DNA of 58,321 bases. It comes from Desulfobacterales bacterium (lineage in GTDB: Bacteria; Desulfobacterota; Desulfobacteria; Desulfobacterales; UBA2156). Below the pieces are notes generated by a model, which was not told the origin of the DNA, did not search any database, and saw only the letters and a program-made list of their open reading frames with translations. Shown here piece after piece: positions 36,041 to 45,307 of the stretch (within the stretch, counting starts at the first letter, position 1; every line of letters begins with the position of its first letter). A program made the translations under genes and the position numbers. The stretch spans positions 1 through 58,321 of the forward strand of contig DRHF01000343.1 of NCBI GenBank assembly GCA_011049715.1. The letters are read 5' to 3'.

Positions 36041-37031
36041 TTTTGAAAGGCCTATGTGTTCTGATTTCAGCCTCCGTAATCCAATTGTCATATTCTTTAA
36101 TGCTTCTATAACCGCTACATTTCATACAGAAGATATCATCGCGGGGCGGCTTTTTCCCCATGAGCATCTGCCGTGCATATCGCATTCTTTCATTGTTGAG
36201 ACATGTTGCCAGGTTTCCGTTAAATACATTTTCCTCATAAAACCCCCACCTGTTGCAAGGACAGCCCAATAGCTTGCCGTCCCAGTTTATTTGGGGTAGA
36301 TTCCATAATGTAAGGCAAGCATCTCTTATGTAGCTTTTTTGCAATTTCTCGAGGTATTCCTCTCTATCTGCGTAGCCAAAGGCTTTTCTCAAGCGATCTC
36401 GGTTTTTTACTGGCATGAAATCGGAAATCTTATTTAGCCTGAATGTGAATTTCATCTTTAACATTTTTGCCAGAACAATGGCACGATCTATTTCATACTC
36501 GTTGTGACTGAAAACGATGAATTGAAAAATTAGATCCGGTTTTGACGACTGATATTCTTCCTTATATGTATTTATTTTCTGGATATTTTCGATCACATTT
36601 TTCAGCTTTCCGCCAACCCGGTATGTGGCATAGGTTTCTTGGGTAGCCCCGTCGATAGCACAGCGCACCACCTCGGTTTTGAATTTAACCAGGGCTTCCA
36701 GAGCCTCATCAGCAGCATGATTCAAATTGGCGCCACCATTAATTGTTGTTGTGATATTTCTTTGGTAAGCAGATTCAAGGATCCTTGGCAGATCATTATT
36801 TAAAAAAACTTCACCCTGACTCGCCACCTCGACTCGCCGTATATATGGATTTTTGTCCATGAACGCATTAAATTTTTCAAAGGAAAGATATCCTTGTCCG
36901 TAAATAGAGTTATTTTTTCCCCGTGGCCCTGAGCAAAGGGGACATTGAAGTTGGCAAAGCGTGCAGATTTCCAGTCGGATCGATTCCGGTGGTTTGATTG
37001 CACCATCCATTTTAGCTTGGGTAATGTTCAC
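36033..37031 (-). CDS. radical SAM/SPASM-type protein, paralogue 2
   Basis: A 332-residue protein closely similar to the downstream gene along its whole length (LEICTLCQLQCPLCSG, VASQGEVFLNNDLPRIL, AIDGATQETYATYRVGG, PQINWDGKLLGCPCNRWG), so the pair is a tandem duplication. Cys ligands of the 4Fe-4S cluster and the C-terminal Cys set are kept. The GTG at 37031 has AGGA upstream; an ATG seven codons later is an alternative start. The reaction is unknown. Confidence 0.85.
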   Translation of the reverse strand: MNITQAKMDGAIKPPESIRLEICTLCQLQCPLCSGPRGKNNSIYGQGYLSFEKFNAFMDKNPYIRRVEVASQGEVFLNNDLPRILESAYQRNITTTINGGANLNHAADEALEALVKFKTEVVRCAIDGATQETYATYRVGGKLKNVIENIQKINTYKEEYQSSKPDLIFQFIVFSHNEYEIDRAIVLAKMLKMKFTFRLNKISDFMPVKNRDRLRKAFGYADREEYLEKLQKSYIRDACLTLWNLPQINWDGKLLGCPCNRWGFYEENVFNGNLATCLNNERMRYARQMLMGKKPPRDDIFCMKCSGYRSIKEYDNWITEAEIRTHRPFKNE

Positions 37032-37068
37032 TGTTTATTATCCTAGTTGAAAAATATTGCGGTTATTT

Positions 37069-37941
37069 TCATTCTTGTACCTTAGGCAATCCTTTGAACA
37101 TCCCCCAACACCATGCCAGTTCAGCCAAGTAGATCAATGGGATAACATCAAGATATTTATACATCTGTCTTGGAGCAGACCAAAAGATTCTTCCTGCCAG
37201 GAAAGCCGCTATCGCCGGAGCCAATCCAAACATCAGCCATCTATACTTGATAACAAACGGCGGTTTGAGTAATGCCTGATGCCGGACAAGAACTTCGCTC
37301 ATATACTGCCCGGTAAACACCCAATGTTTCATGACTGCCTTGAATGTGGTCCTGGACGGAGCGTGGCAAACCCGCGCTCGAGGTTCAAAGTACAATTTAT
37401 ATCCTTTTTTTTGGCATCTCGCAATCCAATCGATATCTTCTGAGCAGGTCAATGATTCGTCCATTTTACCAATGGCTAAAAACACTTCTCTTCGAATACC
37501 TAAGTTGAGCGTCGGTAACAAACGATGGGGTTCTTTCACTGTAAAGGGTAGAGAATCACGAAACATGGCCACATTATCTGCTAACGTCCACAAGTTTCCT
37601 CGCTTAAAGGTAACAGCCCCGCCGACAATTCTGGCGCCTGTAGTGCGATGATACTGGATCATCCGGCTAATCCAATCTGGGGCAGGAATACAATCTGCGT
37701 CGGTAAATAAAATCGGATCACCTTTTGCTTGACGCAAGCCAATATTTCGGGCAGCCGCCGGATTTACCGGGCGTTCGGTTGGGATAAAACGGACCAACTG
37801 GTCTTCTTTAACAAGATTTGGCTCATCTGTCCCGACAACTAAAACCTCAGCATGTTCCATAGCGTAACTTTGTTTGCGTAAGGCGTCCAGCGTCAGATGA
37901 ATAATATTTGAATTGAGATTAGGAATAACGATCGAGATCAT
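37069..37941 (-). CDS. glycosyltransferase family 2
   Basis: A 290-residue GT-A enzyme: MISIVIPNLNSNIIHLTLDA at the start, NPAAARNIGLRQAKGDPILFTDADC with the DAD metal motif, and GGAVTFKRGNLW. A C-terminal hydrophobic stretch (FGLAPAIAAFLAG) may bind the membrane. The start at 37941 begins exactly at the family motif and overlaps the upstream gene by 23 bp; a start nine codons earlier is possible. It resembles the other GT2 at 38914-39894 closely enough to suggest duplication. Confidence 0.85.
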   Translation of the reverse strand: MISIVIPNLNSNIIHLTLDALRKQSYAMEHAEVLVVGTDEPNLVKEDQLVRFIPTERPVNPAAARNIGLRQAKGDPILFTDADCIPAPDWISRMIQYHRTTGARIVGGAVTFKRGNLWTLADNVAMFRDSLPFTVKEPHRLLPTLNLGIRREVFLAIGKMDESLTCSEDIDWIARCQKKGYKLYFEPRARVCHAPSRTTFKAVMKHWVFTGQYMSEVLVRHQALLKPPFVIKYRWLMFGLAPAIAAFLAGRIFWSAPRQMYKYLDVIPLIYLAELAWCWGMFKGLPKVQE

Positions 37942-38833
37942 GAATAGCTTTTTTCTTAGAAATGCCATGCATAAAACCTGACCAGTAGGCTTTTAAATTT
38001 GCTATGTCACCACGGATAATGTCAGAGAAAATATCATTCAAATATATGAATACCCACAACATAAATACAGGCAGACGAGAAATAGGTGTCGTGTGTTTCC
38101 GCAAGAAGTGGATAGTGCTTTTCGCCATATAAAAACGACGCAAACTGATTTTTTTTGATGTACTGGCCGAACCTTTGTGCCAAACATGGGCATTGGGTAC
38201 AAATAACAACGAAAAGCCGGCCTTTTGAGCTCGTATACATAAATCTAAATCTTCCAAATAGAGAAAAAACCGTTTGTCAAAAAATCCCACCTTTTCAAAG
38301 ACATTTCGCCGAACAAGCATCGCTGCCCCAAATATGTAATCAACCTCATGGCAGCATTGAAACTGCTCGCAATCAATCTGTCCCCTGGCAACATCAGTAA
38401 CTGCCAATACCCCCTGACGGCGATGTGCGCCAGCGTACCAAATCGTATCTGGTTTATCGCTGTAATAGACCTTTGCTCCAAAAATCCCTGCCTCAGGATA
38501 AATTTGGGCTGCGTTTATCAGCTCTGATAGCGCAGAGGGATGAATTGTGGCGTCATTATTTAAAAAGAAAATAAAATCATATTTTTTCTCTTTTAACACT
38601 TTTGACATTGCACGGTTACACGCTGGACCGAAACCGATATTTGACGGCAGAACCATAAGTTCAACATCCGGACATTGCTGTGCAATGTATTCTGCTGAGC
38701 CGTCATTTGATCCGTTATCAACGACAATAATTGATGTGTGTATATCCGATTGCTGAAGCGATTTAATACTGTAAACAGTATCCTCTTTGAGTTTCCAGTT
38801 GACGATAACGGTTACCACATTCGCGTTGATCAT
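37919..38833 (-). CDS. glycosyltransferase family 2, rhamnosyltransferase-like
   Basis: A 304-residue GT-A enzyme: VVTVIVNWKLKEDTVYSIKS, IIVVDNGSNDGSAEYI (nucleotide binding), FIFFLNNDATIHPSAL (metal-binding DxD-like), and FLYLEDLDLCIRAQKAGF, a hallmark of rhamnosyltransferase-type GT2 proteins. It has no clear membrane domain. It is the middle of three GT2 genes on the minus strand ahead of the radical SAM pair. Confidence 0.87.
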   Translation of the reverse strand: MINANVVTVIVNWKLKEDTVYSIKSLQQSDIHTSIIVVDNGSNDGSAEYIAQQCPDVELMVLPSNIGFGPACNRAMSKVLKEKKYDFIFFLNNDATIHPSALSELINAAQIYPEAGIFGAKVYYSDKPDTIWYAGAHRRQGVLAVTDVARGQIDCEQFQCCHEVDYIFGAAMLVRRNVFEKVGFFDKRFFLYLEDLDLCIRAQKAGFSLLFVPNAHVWHKGSASTSKKISLRRFYMAKSTIHFLRKHTTPISRLPVFMLWVFIYLNDIFSDIIRGDIANLKAYWSGFMHGISKKKAIHDLDRYS

Positions 38834-38912
38834 TTTGCTTTTACTTCCGTTTCAGTTTCTTAGTTTTAAAATTTGTGTTTATTGTGGAAAAATATTTCTG
38901 AATTTTGTTTTT

Positions 38913-38985
38913 CTCACGCAAAGCTGCAAAGCGCGCAAAAGAAAAACAGGAAAAATTCTTGGCGTTCTTTGCGCCTTTGCGAGAG
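38913..38985. repeat. intergenic palindromic repeat invading a gene end
   Basis: The arms CTCACGCAAAGCTGCAAAGC and GCGCCTTTGCGAGAG are imperfect inverted copies around an A-rich loop. It reads through in the minus-strand glycosyltransferase gene and encodes its last 22 or so residues and stop. Sequences of the GCGCAAAG type are familiar as scattered palindromes in many environmental bacterial genomes (recollection). Confidence 0.6.
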
Positions 38986-39894
38986 ATTTTTTTTGTTCCG
39001 GTTTATCCGGGTTAAAGGTTGAGAAGAAATTTTCGGGAAATTTAAAAATGCTCCCCAGCACCAAATCATTTTTGTGAGATACACCGCCGGCAGTGTATGC
39101 CAATACGAATAAAATGTCTGGGCATGACTAAATGTGCGGGCCGTAGCCCACGCTGCAACTAATGGCGCGCCCCACAGATACATCCCCCTATAGTTTGCCA
39201 CGAAAGGAGTTTTTAGTAATTTTTGGTACATTAAACGCACCCGCAAAGTGTCGTGTGCATCATCTGCCCAGTGTTGCCAAACTTTGGAGATCGTATTTCG
39301 TGCCGGTTTATGGAAAATAGCCGCTCGGGGTTCAAAGTAGAGTCTAAATCCCCCCGCTCTAAATCGGACTGTCCATTCCAGATCCTCCGCTCGTTTCATA
39401 TGGGTTCCCATTAGGCCCACTTTTTCAACAACCTTGCGATTTACACTGAGATTGGCTGTGGATAAATAAGGTCGAACGCTTTCAGGTGTAAACGGTAATA
39501 AATCATGAAACGCTGAAACATTATCAGCCAGTTGCAAATAATTTTCCGTTCCAAATGTAACGGCTCCACCAACCACCTGCTCTCCCTGTCCATGGCGATA
39601 CAGATGGTGTTCAAGCCAATCGGCAGCGGGTAGGCAATCGTCATCGAGAAAAAGAAGAATTGCACCTTCAGCGGTTTGTATCCCTATGTTACGTTTGTTG
39701 GAAGCATATGAAGATGATTGACCGGTTGGAACAAACCGTACCATTTCATCTTCAATTACCAATCCGGGTTCATCGGAACCGACAACTATAATTTCGACAG
39801 CGGACATATCTGCTGTTTGCTGTTTTAAGCTGGTGATAACTTCCCTAATAAGTAACGAGTCGGTATTGGGGATAATGATGGATACTTTTTTCAT
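38914..39894 (-). CDS. glycosyltransferase family 2 with repeat-derived C-terminus
   Basis: A 326-residue GT-A enzyme: MKKVSIIIPNTDSLLIREVI, NIGIQTAEGAILLFLDDDCLPAADW (DDD metal motif) and GGAVTFGTENYLQLADNVSAF. It is a paralogue of the GT2 at 37069-37941. ATG at 39894 is preferred to a TTG four codons earlier. The last 35 residues are unlike its paralogue, and about 22 of them (RRKERQEFF...ALCSFA) are encoded by a palindromic repeat, so the original end was probably overwritten. Confidence 0.85.
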   Translation of the reverse strand: MKKVSIIIPNTDSLLIREVITSLKQQTADMSAVEIIVVGSDEPGLVIEDEMVRFVPTGQSSSYASNKRNIGIQTAEGAILLFLDDDCLPAADWLEHHLYRHGQGEQVVGGAVTFGTENYLQLADNVSAFHDLLPFTPESVRPYLSTANLSVNRKVVEKVGLMGTHMKRAEDLEWTVRFRAGGFRLYFEPRAAIFHKPARNTISKVWQHWADDAHDTLRVRLMYQKLLKTPFVANYRGMYLWGAPLVAAWATARTFSHAQTFYSYWHTLPAVYLTKMIWCWGAFLNFPKISSQPLTRINRNKKNLSQRRKERQEFFLFFFCALCSFA

Positions 39895-39974
39895 AAATCT
39901 GAACAATTTTTATTGGATTTAGCATGGGTTCTTAGGCTTTTCGGGGACAATTGAAAAAAACACCAGTCATGGTC

Positions 39975-40856
39975 TCAGGACATGCTCTGAAAAACATCGA
40001 AAGCACGATCAAACCGTGAAAGGTTCTCCTCAGTATAGCTTTCGTAGTCAAAATCGAGAATCGAGTGAATCTCGGAGACAATGCTCCACAAAGTTTCGCG
40101 CAATAATGACACGCACTTCATTGCCGCCAGACGTCGGCGTAACTTGTTCGTAACCGGTTTCTGATGGTAGGTCTCCAGGAGCCAGTCTTCCTGCTCCGGG
40201 GAAAACTGGTTGTTTGACGCAAGGTTGGCGAGATCAAAGAGCGCCGCGTTGTAGCCTGCATAATCCCAATCAAAGAGCCACAAACGCTTGCCGTCGTCAA
40301 TGAAGTTAGCTGCCAACAGGTCGTTATGCGCAAAAACCAACTTGATTTCACCGACAGTTTCTTCTAGTTCATCGTTAATTTCAATAAAATGTGAAAGTGT
40401 ATCTTTCTTACGACTATTCCCTTCTCTGGCGACAGCAATGTAATTTCGGCAGACATGGAAAGGCCAAAAAGCAAGTGCTGGGCCCCGAAAGTACTTCGGA
40501 ATTTCCATGTGGCAGGCGCGAATCAATGGCAAAATCCGATCAAGCGTGGCCGGTTTGCGTATGTCCTTTTCCGTTAATGTCCTTCCCTCAATGAATCGCA
40601 TGACAAACGCCCCGGGCTCATGATGGACAACTTCGGGTGAAATGCCGGCCGCGTGAGCTGCTCGCGCTGCCGCAATCTCGTTAAATCGCATTATCCCATG
40701 AAGCGGTATATCATCACCTATTCTGACGACAAAACATTCCCCATTATCGCGCACAACGAAGTTGGTATTGGTGATACCGCCGCCCAGGGGTTCGGGCTCC
40801 ACACGACCCGACCAAAATGCGAGGTTTGCTGCCTTTGTTTGTGGATCATCCGTCAT
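39975..40856 (-). CDS. choline/ethanolamine kinase-like phosphotransferase
   Basis: A 293-residue protein of the APH/ChoK fold: LGGGITNTNFVV (nucleotide loop), catalytic LVFAHNDLLAANFIDD (HNDL...N) at residues about 175-190 and DWDYAGYNAALFDLANLASNN (the DWEYA-type motif of choline kinases). It should transfer phosphate from ATP to an amino alcohol such as choline. It follows the quaternary-amine-type ABC importer on the same strand by 22 bp, so it is probably co-expressed and acts on an imported amine. It shares the higher G+C of the importer genes. Confidence 0.82.
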   Translation of the reverse strand: MTDDPQTKAANLAFWSGRVEPEPLGGGITNTNFVVRDNGECFVVRIGDDIPLHGIMRFNEIAAARAAHAAGISPEVVHHEPGAFVMRFIEGRTLTEKDIRKPATLDRILPLIRACHMEIPKYFRGPALAFWPFHVCRNYIAVAREGNSRKKDTLSHFIEINDELEETVGEIKLVFAHNDLLAANFIDDGKRLWLFDWDYAGYNAALFDLANLASNNQFSPEQEDWLLETYHQKPVTNKLRRRLAAMKCVSLLRETLWSIVSEIHSILDFDYESYTEENLSRFDRAFDVFQSMS

Positions 40857-40878
40857 ATAGCTTTTATCTCCTTAAAAA

Positions 40879-42879
40879 TCAGATTAATCCCAACTGTTTC
40901 TTTCGTAGCGCACTCCAGGCTGATATCAAACGATCTGAGATCATGGCGATAAAGGCGACACACACCCCGGCCACGAGCCCACGTCCGGTATCGGCCTTTG
41001 TTAGTGCGATGTAGACTTCCTGGCCAAGATCCCGCGTACCGACCAATGCAGTGATGACCAACATGCTGAGCCCCAACATGATCGTCTGGTTCACCCCCAG
41101 CATGATTTCAGGCAGTGCGAGCGGCAGTTGCACCTTCCACAGCTTTTGTCGGCGGTTGCAGCCGGCAGCGGTCGCCGCCTCGATTATCGACTGCGGCACC
41201 TGCCGGATGCCATGGTCGGTGTAACGGATTATCGGTACAAGGGAATAGGCCACCACCGCAATCATGGCCGAAAACTCACCGACTCTAAATAGCATCACCA
41301 CCGGTATGAGGTAGACAAATGCGGGCAGAGTCTGCAGTGTGTCTATAACGACTTGGGCAGCCCGGTGAACCCGATCGTTTCCGGCCGCCCAAATTCCGAT
41401 CGGTATGCCGATCATAGAAGCGGCGACTACCGAAACACCGATCAGGTAGGTAGAAATCATCGCCTTCTCCCAGTTTCCGGTCACCGCGATGAAAGTGGAC
41501 ATAGCGGCTGCCACAATCGAGAGCCGCCACCCGCCGAGCCGGGCACCGGCCAGCGCCAGTAAACCGGTCACTGCCATCCAGGGGAGTAAAAGCAGAAATC
41601 TTTTAAAAGGGATAAGAGCATTGAGCAGCAACCAGGATTTAACGGCATCGATAACGTCGAAGAAGTTGATGTTGATCCATGAGACCAGTCGATCCAAGAC
41701 CGTGCCAGTGGTAACCGTTAGGCCTTCCGGGTAATTTGCGATTGCCGGCACAAAAAACCCCGAGATTGTAGCAACCGCAATGATCGCGATGGCAGCAAGC
41801 AAATGTGGGTGTCTCTTGATAAAGCCAAGCTTTTTCTCAATTCTTACCGGTGGTTTAACGGCATATGCCTGGCTTAATCGATCCAGCGCGATCGCTAACA
41901 CAGTGATAGCAGCGCCGGCTTCGATCCCCTCCCCTATCGCCAACCTCCGGAGCGCATGGAGGACATCAAAACCCAACCCACCCGCACCGATCATCGATGC
42001 GATGATCACCATGTTAAGCGAAAGCATGATGACCTGATTGACCCCAACCATCAGTGTTGGACGAGCTGAGGGAATCATCACCTTCCGCATCAACTGTCGT
42101 TGTGAACACCCGGCCATTCGTCCGAATTCGATGATCTCCGTGGGTACATGTTGAAGCGCTATCATGGTACAACGAACCATCGGCGGTAACGCATAAATCA
42201 TTGTAGACGTCATCGCTGCCACAGGGCCGAATCCGAATAAAAACAGCACAGGTACCAGGTATGCAAATACCGGTACTGTCTGCATGAGGTCGAGAACCGG
42301 CGTGATCGTTTTTTCGAACCAGCGGTGTCGATAGGCAATGATGCCCAACATCAGTCCACCACCGATGCCAAGGGGTACTGCGACCACGATGGAGGAGAGC
42401 GTCACCATCGCACTTTTCCACTGACCAAAAACAACAAGATAAATAAAAGCAGAACCGACAAGAAGTGCCAACGTCCAGTCGCGTACCGAATATGCGACGA
42501 TGACAAGTGCGGCGACAAGAGCGGTCCAGGACAGTGGTGGAATCTGGAAGAATGTCTCGCCGTTGAGGGGAATTTCTACCCCTTCGGATAACACGCCGAA
42601 GGATACATCCAGAAAAAAGTTGAAAACCGAGGCGATGCCTCTTGTGAATTGCTTAAAAGTGAAAAAATAGAAGTTTGCCTCATGAATCAGCCACTTCATG
42701 AAATCGCTGACATAAAACTTGAGCGGGATCACCCACTCAGTCGGGTAATCGACTGCCCATGGAACAATGTCTCGGGCAAAAAACATTCCGACTGTAACTG
42801 CTAACGCGATCGTCCACAGAGCGAAGCCAGACCACCTGCCAAGCACGCCAGAGATGGACCCAGACGAAGTTGAACTCAT
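40879..42879 (-). CDS. glycine betaine/choline-type ABC importer permease, two permease domains fused
   Basis: A 666-residue protein holding two complete BPD-type permease domains. The first has its EAA-like loop at EFGRMAGCSQRQLMRKVMIP and the second at EAATAAGCNRRQKLWKVQLP, each followed by the same GVNQ-IMLSL/GLSM membrane segment. Most ProW/OpuAB proteins have one such domain and form homodimers; here both halves are in one chain. The ATG overlaps the TGA of the ATPase gene. It forms the membrane channel of the importer. Confidence 0.88.
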   Translation of the reverse strand: MSSTSSGSISGVLGRWSGFALWTIALAVTVGMFFARDIVPWAVDYPTEWVIPLKFYVSDFMKWLIHEANFYFFTFKQFTRGIASVFNFFLDVSFGVLSEGVEIPLNGETFFQIPPLSWTALVAALVIVAYSVRDWTLALLVGSAFIYLVVFGQWKSAMVTLSSIVVAVPLGIGGGLMLGIIAYRHRWFEKTITPVLDLMQTVPVFAYLVPVLFLFGFGPVAAMTSTMIYALPPMVRCTMIALQHVPTEIIEFGRMAGCSQRQLMRKVMIPSARPTLMVGVNQVIMLSLNMVIIASMIGAGGLGFDVLHALRRLAIGEGIEAGAAITVLAIALDRLSQAYAVKPPVRIEKKLGFIKRHPHLLAAIAIIAVATISGFFVPAIANYPEGLTVTTGTVLDRLVSWININFFDVIDAVKSWLLLNALIPFKRFLLLLPWMAVTGLLALAGARLGGWRLSIVAAAMSTFIAVTGNWEKAMISTYLIGVSVVAASMIGIPIGIWAAGNDRVHRAAQVVIDTLQTLPAFVYLIPVVMLFRVGEFSAMIAVVAYSLVPIIRYTDHGIRQVPQSIIEAATAAGCNRRQKLWKVQLPLALPEIMLGVNQTIMLGLSMLVITALVGTRDLGQEVYIALTKADTGRGLVAGVCVAFIAMISDRLISAWSALRKKQLGLI

Positions 42880-43958
42880 TCATCCGTTCCTTTGTAGACA
42901 AGCACTTTAAGTATCGCTTCACGGGTGATCTGACCGATGATTTTGCCTTCGCCGTCCGTCACCGCGAACGGATGTTTCTGGTCGACAATACCGGCGGCGA
43001 GATCCTCAATCTTTGTATCCGCCGGGACGCTGCCCGCAAAGGTAATCTGTACGTCGGCCGGAGTCATTACTGAACGCGCGGACAAGACTTTGGGGCGCGG
43101 AATGTCCCTCGTGAAATCAGCAACGTGGTCGGTGGCCGGGCTGGTCACCAGGTCCTCGGGCGTGCCGATCTGAATGATTCCACCGTCCTTCATAATGGCA
43201 ATCCGGTCAGCAAGCCGGATCGCTTCATTGAAGTCGTGTGTGATAAAAACAATTGTTTTGTGGAGAACGTTCTGCAGATTGAGAAACTCGTCCTGCATTT
43301 CTCTACGTATCAGAGGATCAAGCGCTGAAAACGGTTCATCCAGCAACCAGATCTCCGGTTTTACCGCCAAGCTGCGGGCAATGCCGACACGTTGCTGCTG
43401 GCCGCCTGACAGTTCTCTTGGATAGTAATTTTCGCGCCCTTTAAGACCGACGAGTTCGATCATCTCGAAGGCGCGGGCTTCGCGGGTCGCCCGATCTACT
43501 CCCTGAACCTCGAGTGGAAAAGCCACATTGCCGAGCACGGTCAAATGAGGTAATAGCGCGAAGTGTTGGAACACCATCCCCATCTTGTGCCGGCGAATCT
43601 CGATAAGATCTTTCTCCGGCATCTTGAGGAGATCCTGGCCCTCAAAGATGACCGCCCCTGCGGTCGGCTCTATCAGCCGGGACATACAACGTACAAGCGT
43701 CGATTTTCCGGATCCTGACAGGCCCATAATAACAAAGATCTCACCTTGCCCGACCTCAAGGGTGACATCTCGGACTGCTCCGATAAGGCCGGCTGCAGTG
43801 AGTTCTTCATCGCTGGGTTTTGAACCGTGCGCTGATAGGAATCGTCCGGCATTATGACCGAACACCTTCCATACGTTCTTACAGATGATTACAGGGTTCT
43901 CGACCGGAACGCCGGTGTCCATGCGTTCCGGTTGTAAAGCTGTCCTAACGGAAACCAT
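42876..43958 (-). CDS. glycine betaine/choline-type ABC importer ATPase with CBS region
   Basis: A 360-residue protein. ATPase motifs: Walker A GLSGSGKST, signature LSGGQQQR, Walker B WLLDEPFSALD and switch ITHD. After residue 285 it continues with a C-terminal segment (VMTPADVQITF ... HPFAVTDGEGKIIGQITREAIL) that is a CBS-type sensor, as in ProV/OpuAA where it responds to ionic strength. The length and N-terminal extension match ProV. Its ATG directly follows the stop of the binding-protein gene. Confidence 0.92.
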   Translation of the reverse strand: MVSVRTALQPERMDTGVPVENPVIICKNVWKVFGHNAGRFLSAHGSKPSDEELTAAGLIGAVRDVTLEVGQGEIFVIMGLSGSGKSTLVRCMSRLIEPTAGAVIFEGQDLLKMPEKDLIEIRRHKMGMVFQHFALLPHLTVLGNVAFPLEVQGVDRATREARAFEMIELVGLKGRENYYPRELSGGQQQRVGIARSLAVKPEIWLLDEPFSALDPLIRREMQDEFLNLQNVLHKTIVFITHDFNEAIRLADRIAIMKDGGIIQIGTPEDLVTSPATDHVADFTRDIPRPKVLSARSVMTPADVQITFAGSVPADTKIEDLAAGIVDQKHPFAVTDGEGKIIGQITREAILKVLVYKGTDE

Positions 43959-44948
43959 TTATTTCTTACTGCATTCCGTCCATGGCTGCCAGGAGCCCTT
44001 AGTCCATAGCCAATCTTCCACGACCCTGTCGACCGGACGACCCTCGAGGTCTACCTCCCCGATCATTTCACCTATCTCCTGGTTGCTGACCCTAAACTTG
44101 CGAACAGCCTCATAAGCACAGGGCCATTTTTTTTCGCCGTCCTTCCAACCGACCTTTTTAATCCACCCACGCGGCTTGCCGCAATCATAGGCGGCCTTTT
44201 TGTTAAGCCCCCAGCTCTTGTCGTTGTAGCACTCGTCGGTGTAACGCGGAAACTCGACCCACTCTCCTTTGAACTTGATCGGCGCCCAGTGGGGCGTATA
44301 AACCCATCCCAAAAAGGGTGCTTTGCGCTCAACGGCGGATTTGAGTTCAGCAAACAACGCCGCATCAGTACCGGCGTGCACGACCTCGTAATTGAGCCCG
44401 AGCGCCTCGACGCGCTCGTCATCAAACCCAGCCCAGGTAACCGGTCCACCAAGATAACGGCCCTTCGGTGATGTCTCGGCTGTTGAGAACTCCTTGGCAC
44501 AATCGTTGAGTGCTTTCCAGTCTGGTAGGCCAGGGCACTTCTCCTTCATGTAGCTCGGATACCACCATTCTTCAATCGCCACCATACCGGTCTCCCCCAG
44601 ATCGACTGTTTTACCCGTTTTGAGACTCGCCTCCAGGGCCTGTTTACCGGTGGTTTCCCACATCTCCATTGCGATATGAAGGTCCCCGGATTCAAGGCCT
44701 GCAAACTGGGCGATGTAGTCCGCCTGTATATACTCAACCTTGTAACCCATCCGTTCAAGTACCCGGCCCATAATGTGGGTAGTGATGTATTGACCGGTCC
44801 AGTCATGAATGGTGAGCTTTATCGGGTCTTTCGATTCCGGGATTTCGGCGAGAGCCGAACCTGAAAATATAATGAAAACACCAAGTGCAAGGGCGATTGT
44901 TACACCGCTGAGTGATGCGAACGTGAATACGCTTCGTAATTGCTTCAT
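43959..44948 (-). CDS. glycine betaine/choline-type ABC importer substrate-binding protein
   Basis: A 329-residue OpuAC-type periplasmic protein. A signal peptide (residues 1-32, ending SGSALA) precedes IKLTIHDWTGQYITTHIMG, MEMWETTGKQALE and EEWWYPSYM, whose Trp residues fit the aromatic cage that binds quaternary ammonium groups. AGGAGGG lies just before the ATG at 44948; reading further upstream only adds non-signal sequence. It is the first gene of the importer operon. Candidate ligands are betaine, choline, carnitine or trimethylamine N-oxide; not decided. Confidence 0.9.
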   Translation of the reverse strand: MKQLRSVFTFASLSGVTIALALGVFIIFSGSALAEIPESKDPIKLTIHDWTGQYITTHIMGRVLERMGYKVEYIQADYIAQFAGLESGDLHIAMEMWETTGKQALEASLKTGKTVDLGETGMVAIEEWWYPSYMKEKCPGLPDWKALNDCAKEFSTAETSPKGRYLGGPVTWAGFDDERVEALGLNYEVVHAGTDAALFAELKSAVERKAPFLGWVYTPHWAPIKFKGEWVEFPRYTDECYNDKSWGLNKKAAYDCGKPRGWIKKVGWKDGEKKWPCAYEAVRKFRVSNQEIGEMIGEVDLEGRPVDRVVEDWLWTKGSWQPWTECSKK

Positions 44949-45114
44949 AGGTTCCCTCCTTTTTGGTATCTTGGCCCCGTTTCTGAGTCTGTGTCTGCTT
45001 TCAGAGATGAGTTCGCTAAAAGCGACCGATATATGGGCGGTTTGCAAAGGTCATTGTCGTAACAGGTTTGGCAATTTAGTCAAGTATTCTTTTCTCTCTG
45101 CGAGATGGTTAGAT

Positions 45115-45153
45115 AGTGTCCATCCATAAATGGCCATTTTTGCTCTGTTCAGA
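45115..45153 (-). repeat. repeat family D, partial copy
   Basis: AGTGTCCATCCATAAATGGC at 45115-45134, followed by CATTTTTGCTCTGTTC, matches the reverse complement of the right end of the element at 56656-56834. Only this end is present, in the gap between the importer operon and mttB, which otherwise holds the mttB terminator and presumably the importer promoter. Confidence 0.5.
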
Positions 45154-45198
45154 GGCAAAAGAATTGAAAAGAGAGAATGAAGAATCACGGAAGAAAAA

Positions 45199-45229
45199 AA
45201 CCGGCCATATATATAGATAAGGGCCGGTT
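45199..45229 (-). terminator. rho-independent terminator of the mttB operon
   Basis: On the minus strand, AACCGGCC (45229-45222) pairs with GGCCGGTT (45206-45199) around a 15-bp loop, followed by a run of T. It lies about 80 bp beyond the mttB stop and ends the operon that begins with the GntR gene. It separates it from the importer operon on the same strand. Confidence 0.85.
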
Positions 45230-45307
45230 TCTGTTAATTGGTTCAAAGGGTAAATAATGACATAGCTCCTAAAGATTGAAAATTAAGCGCGTATTTTACC
45301 CAAATTA

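Noticed and set aside
44949..45047. Longer start of the amine-binding protein
   Set aside because: It would put 33 polar residues before the signal peptide; AGGAGGG lies directly before the ATG at 44948.
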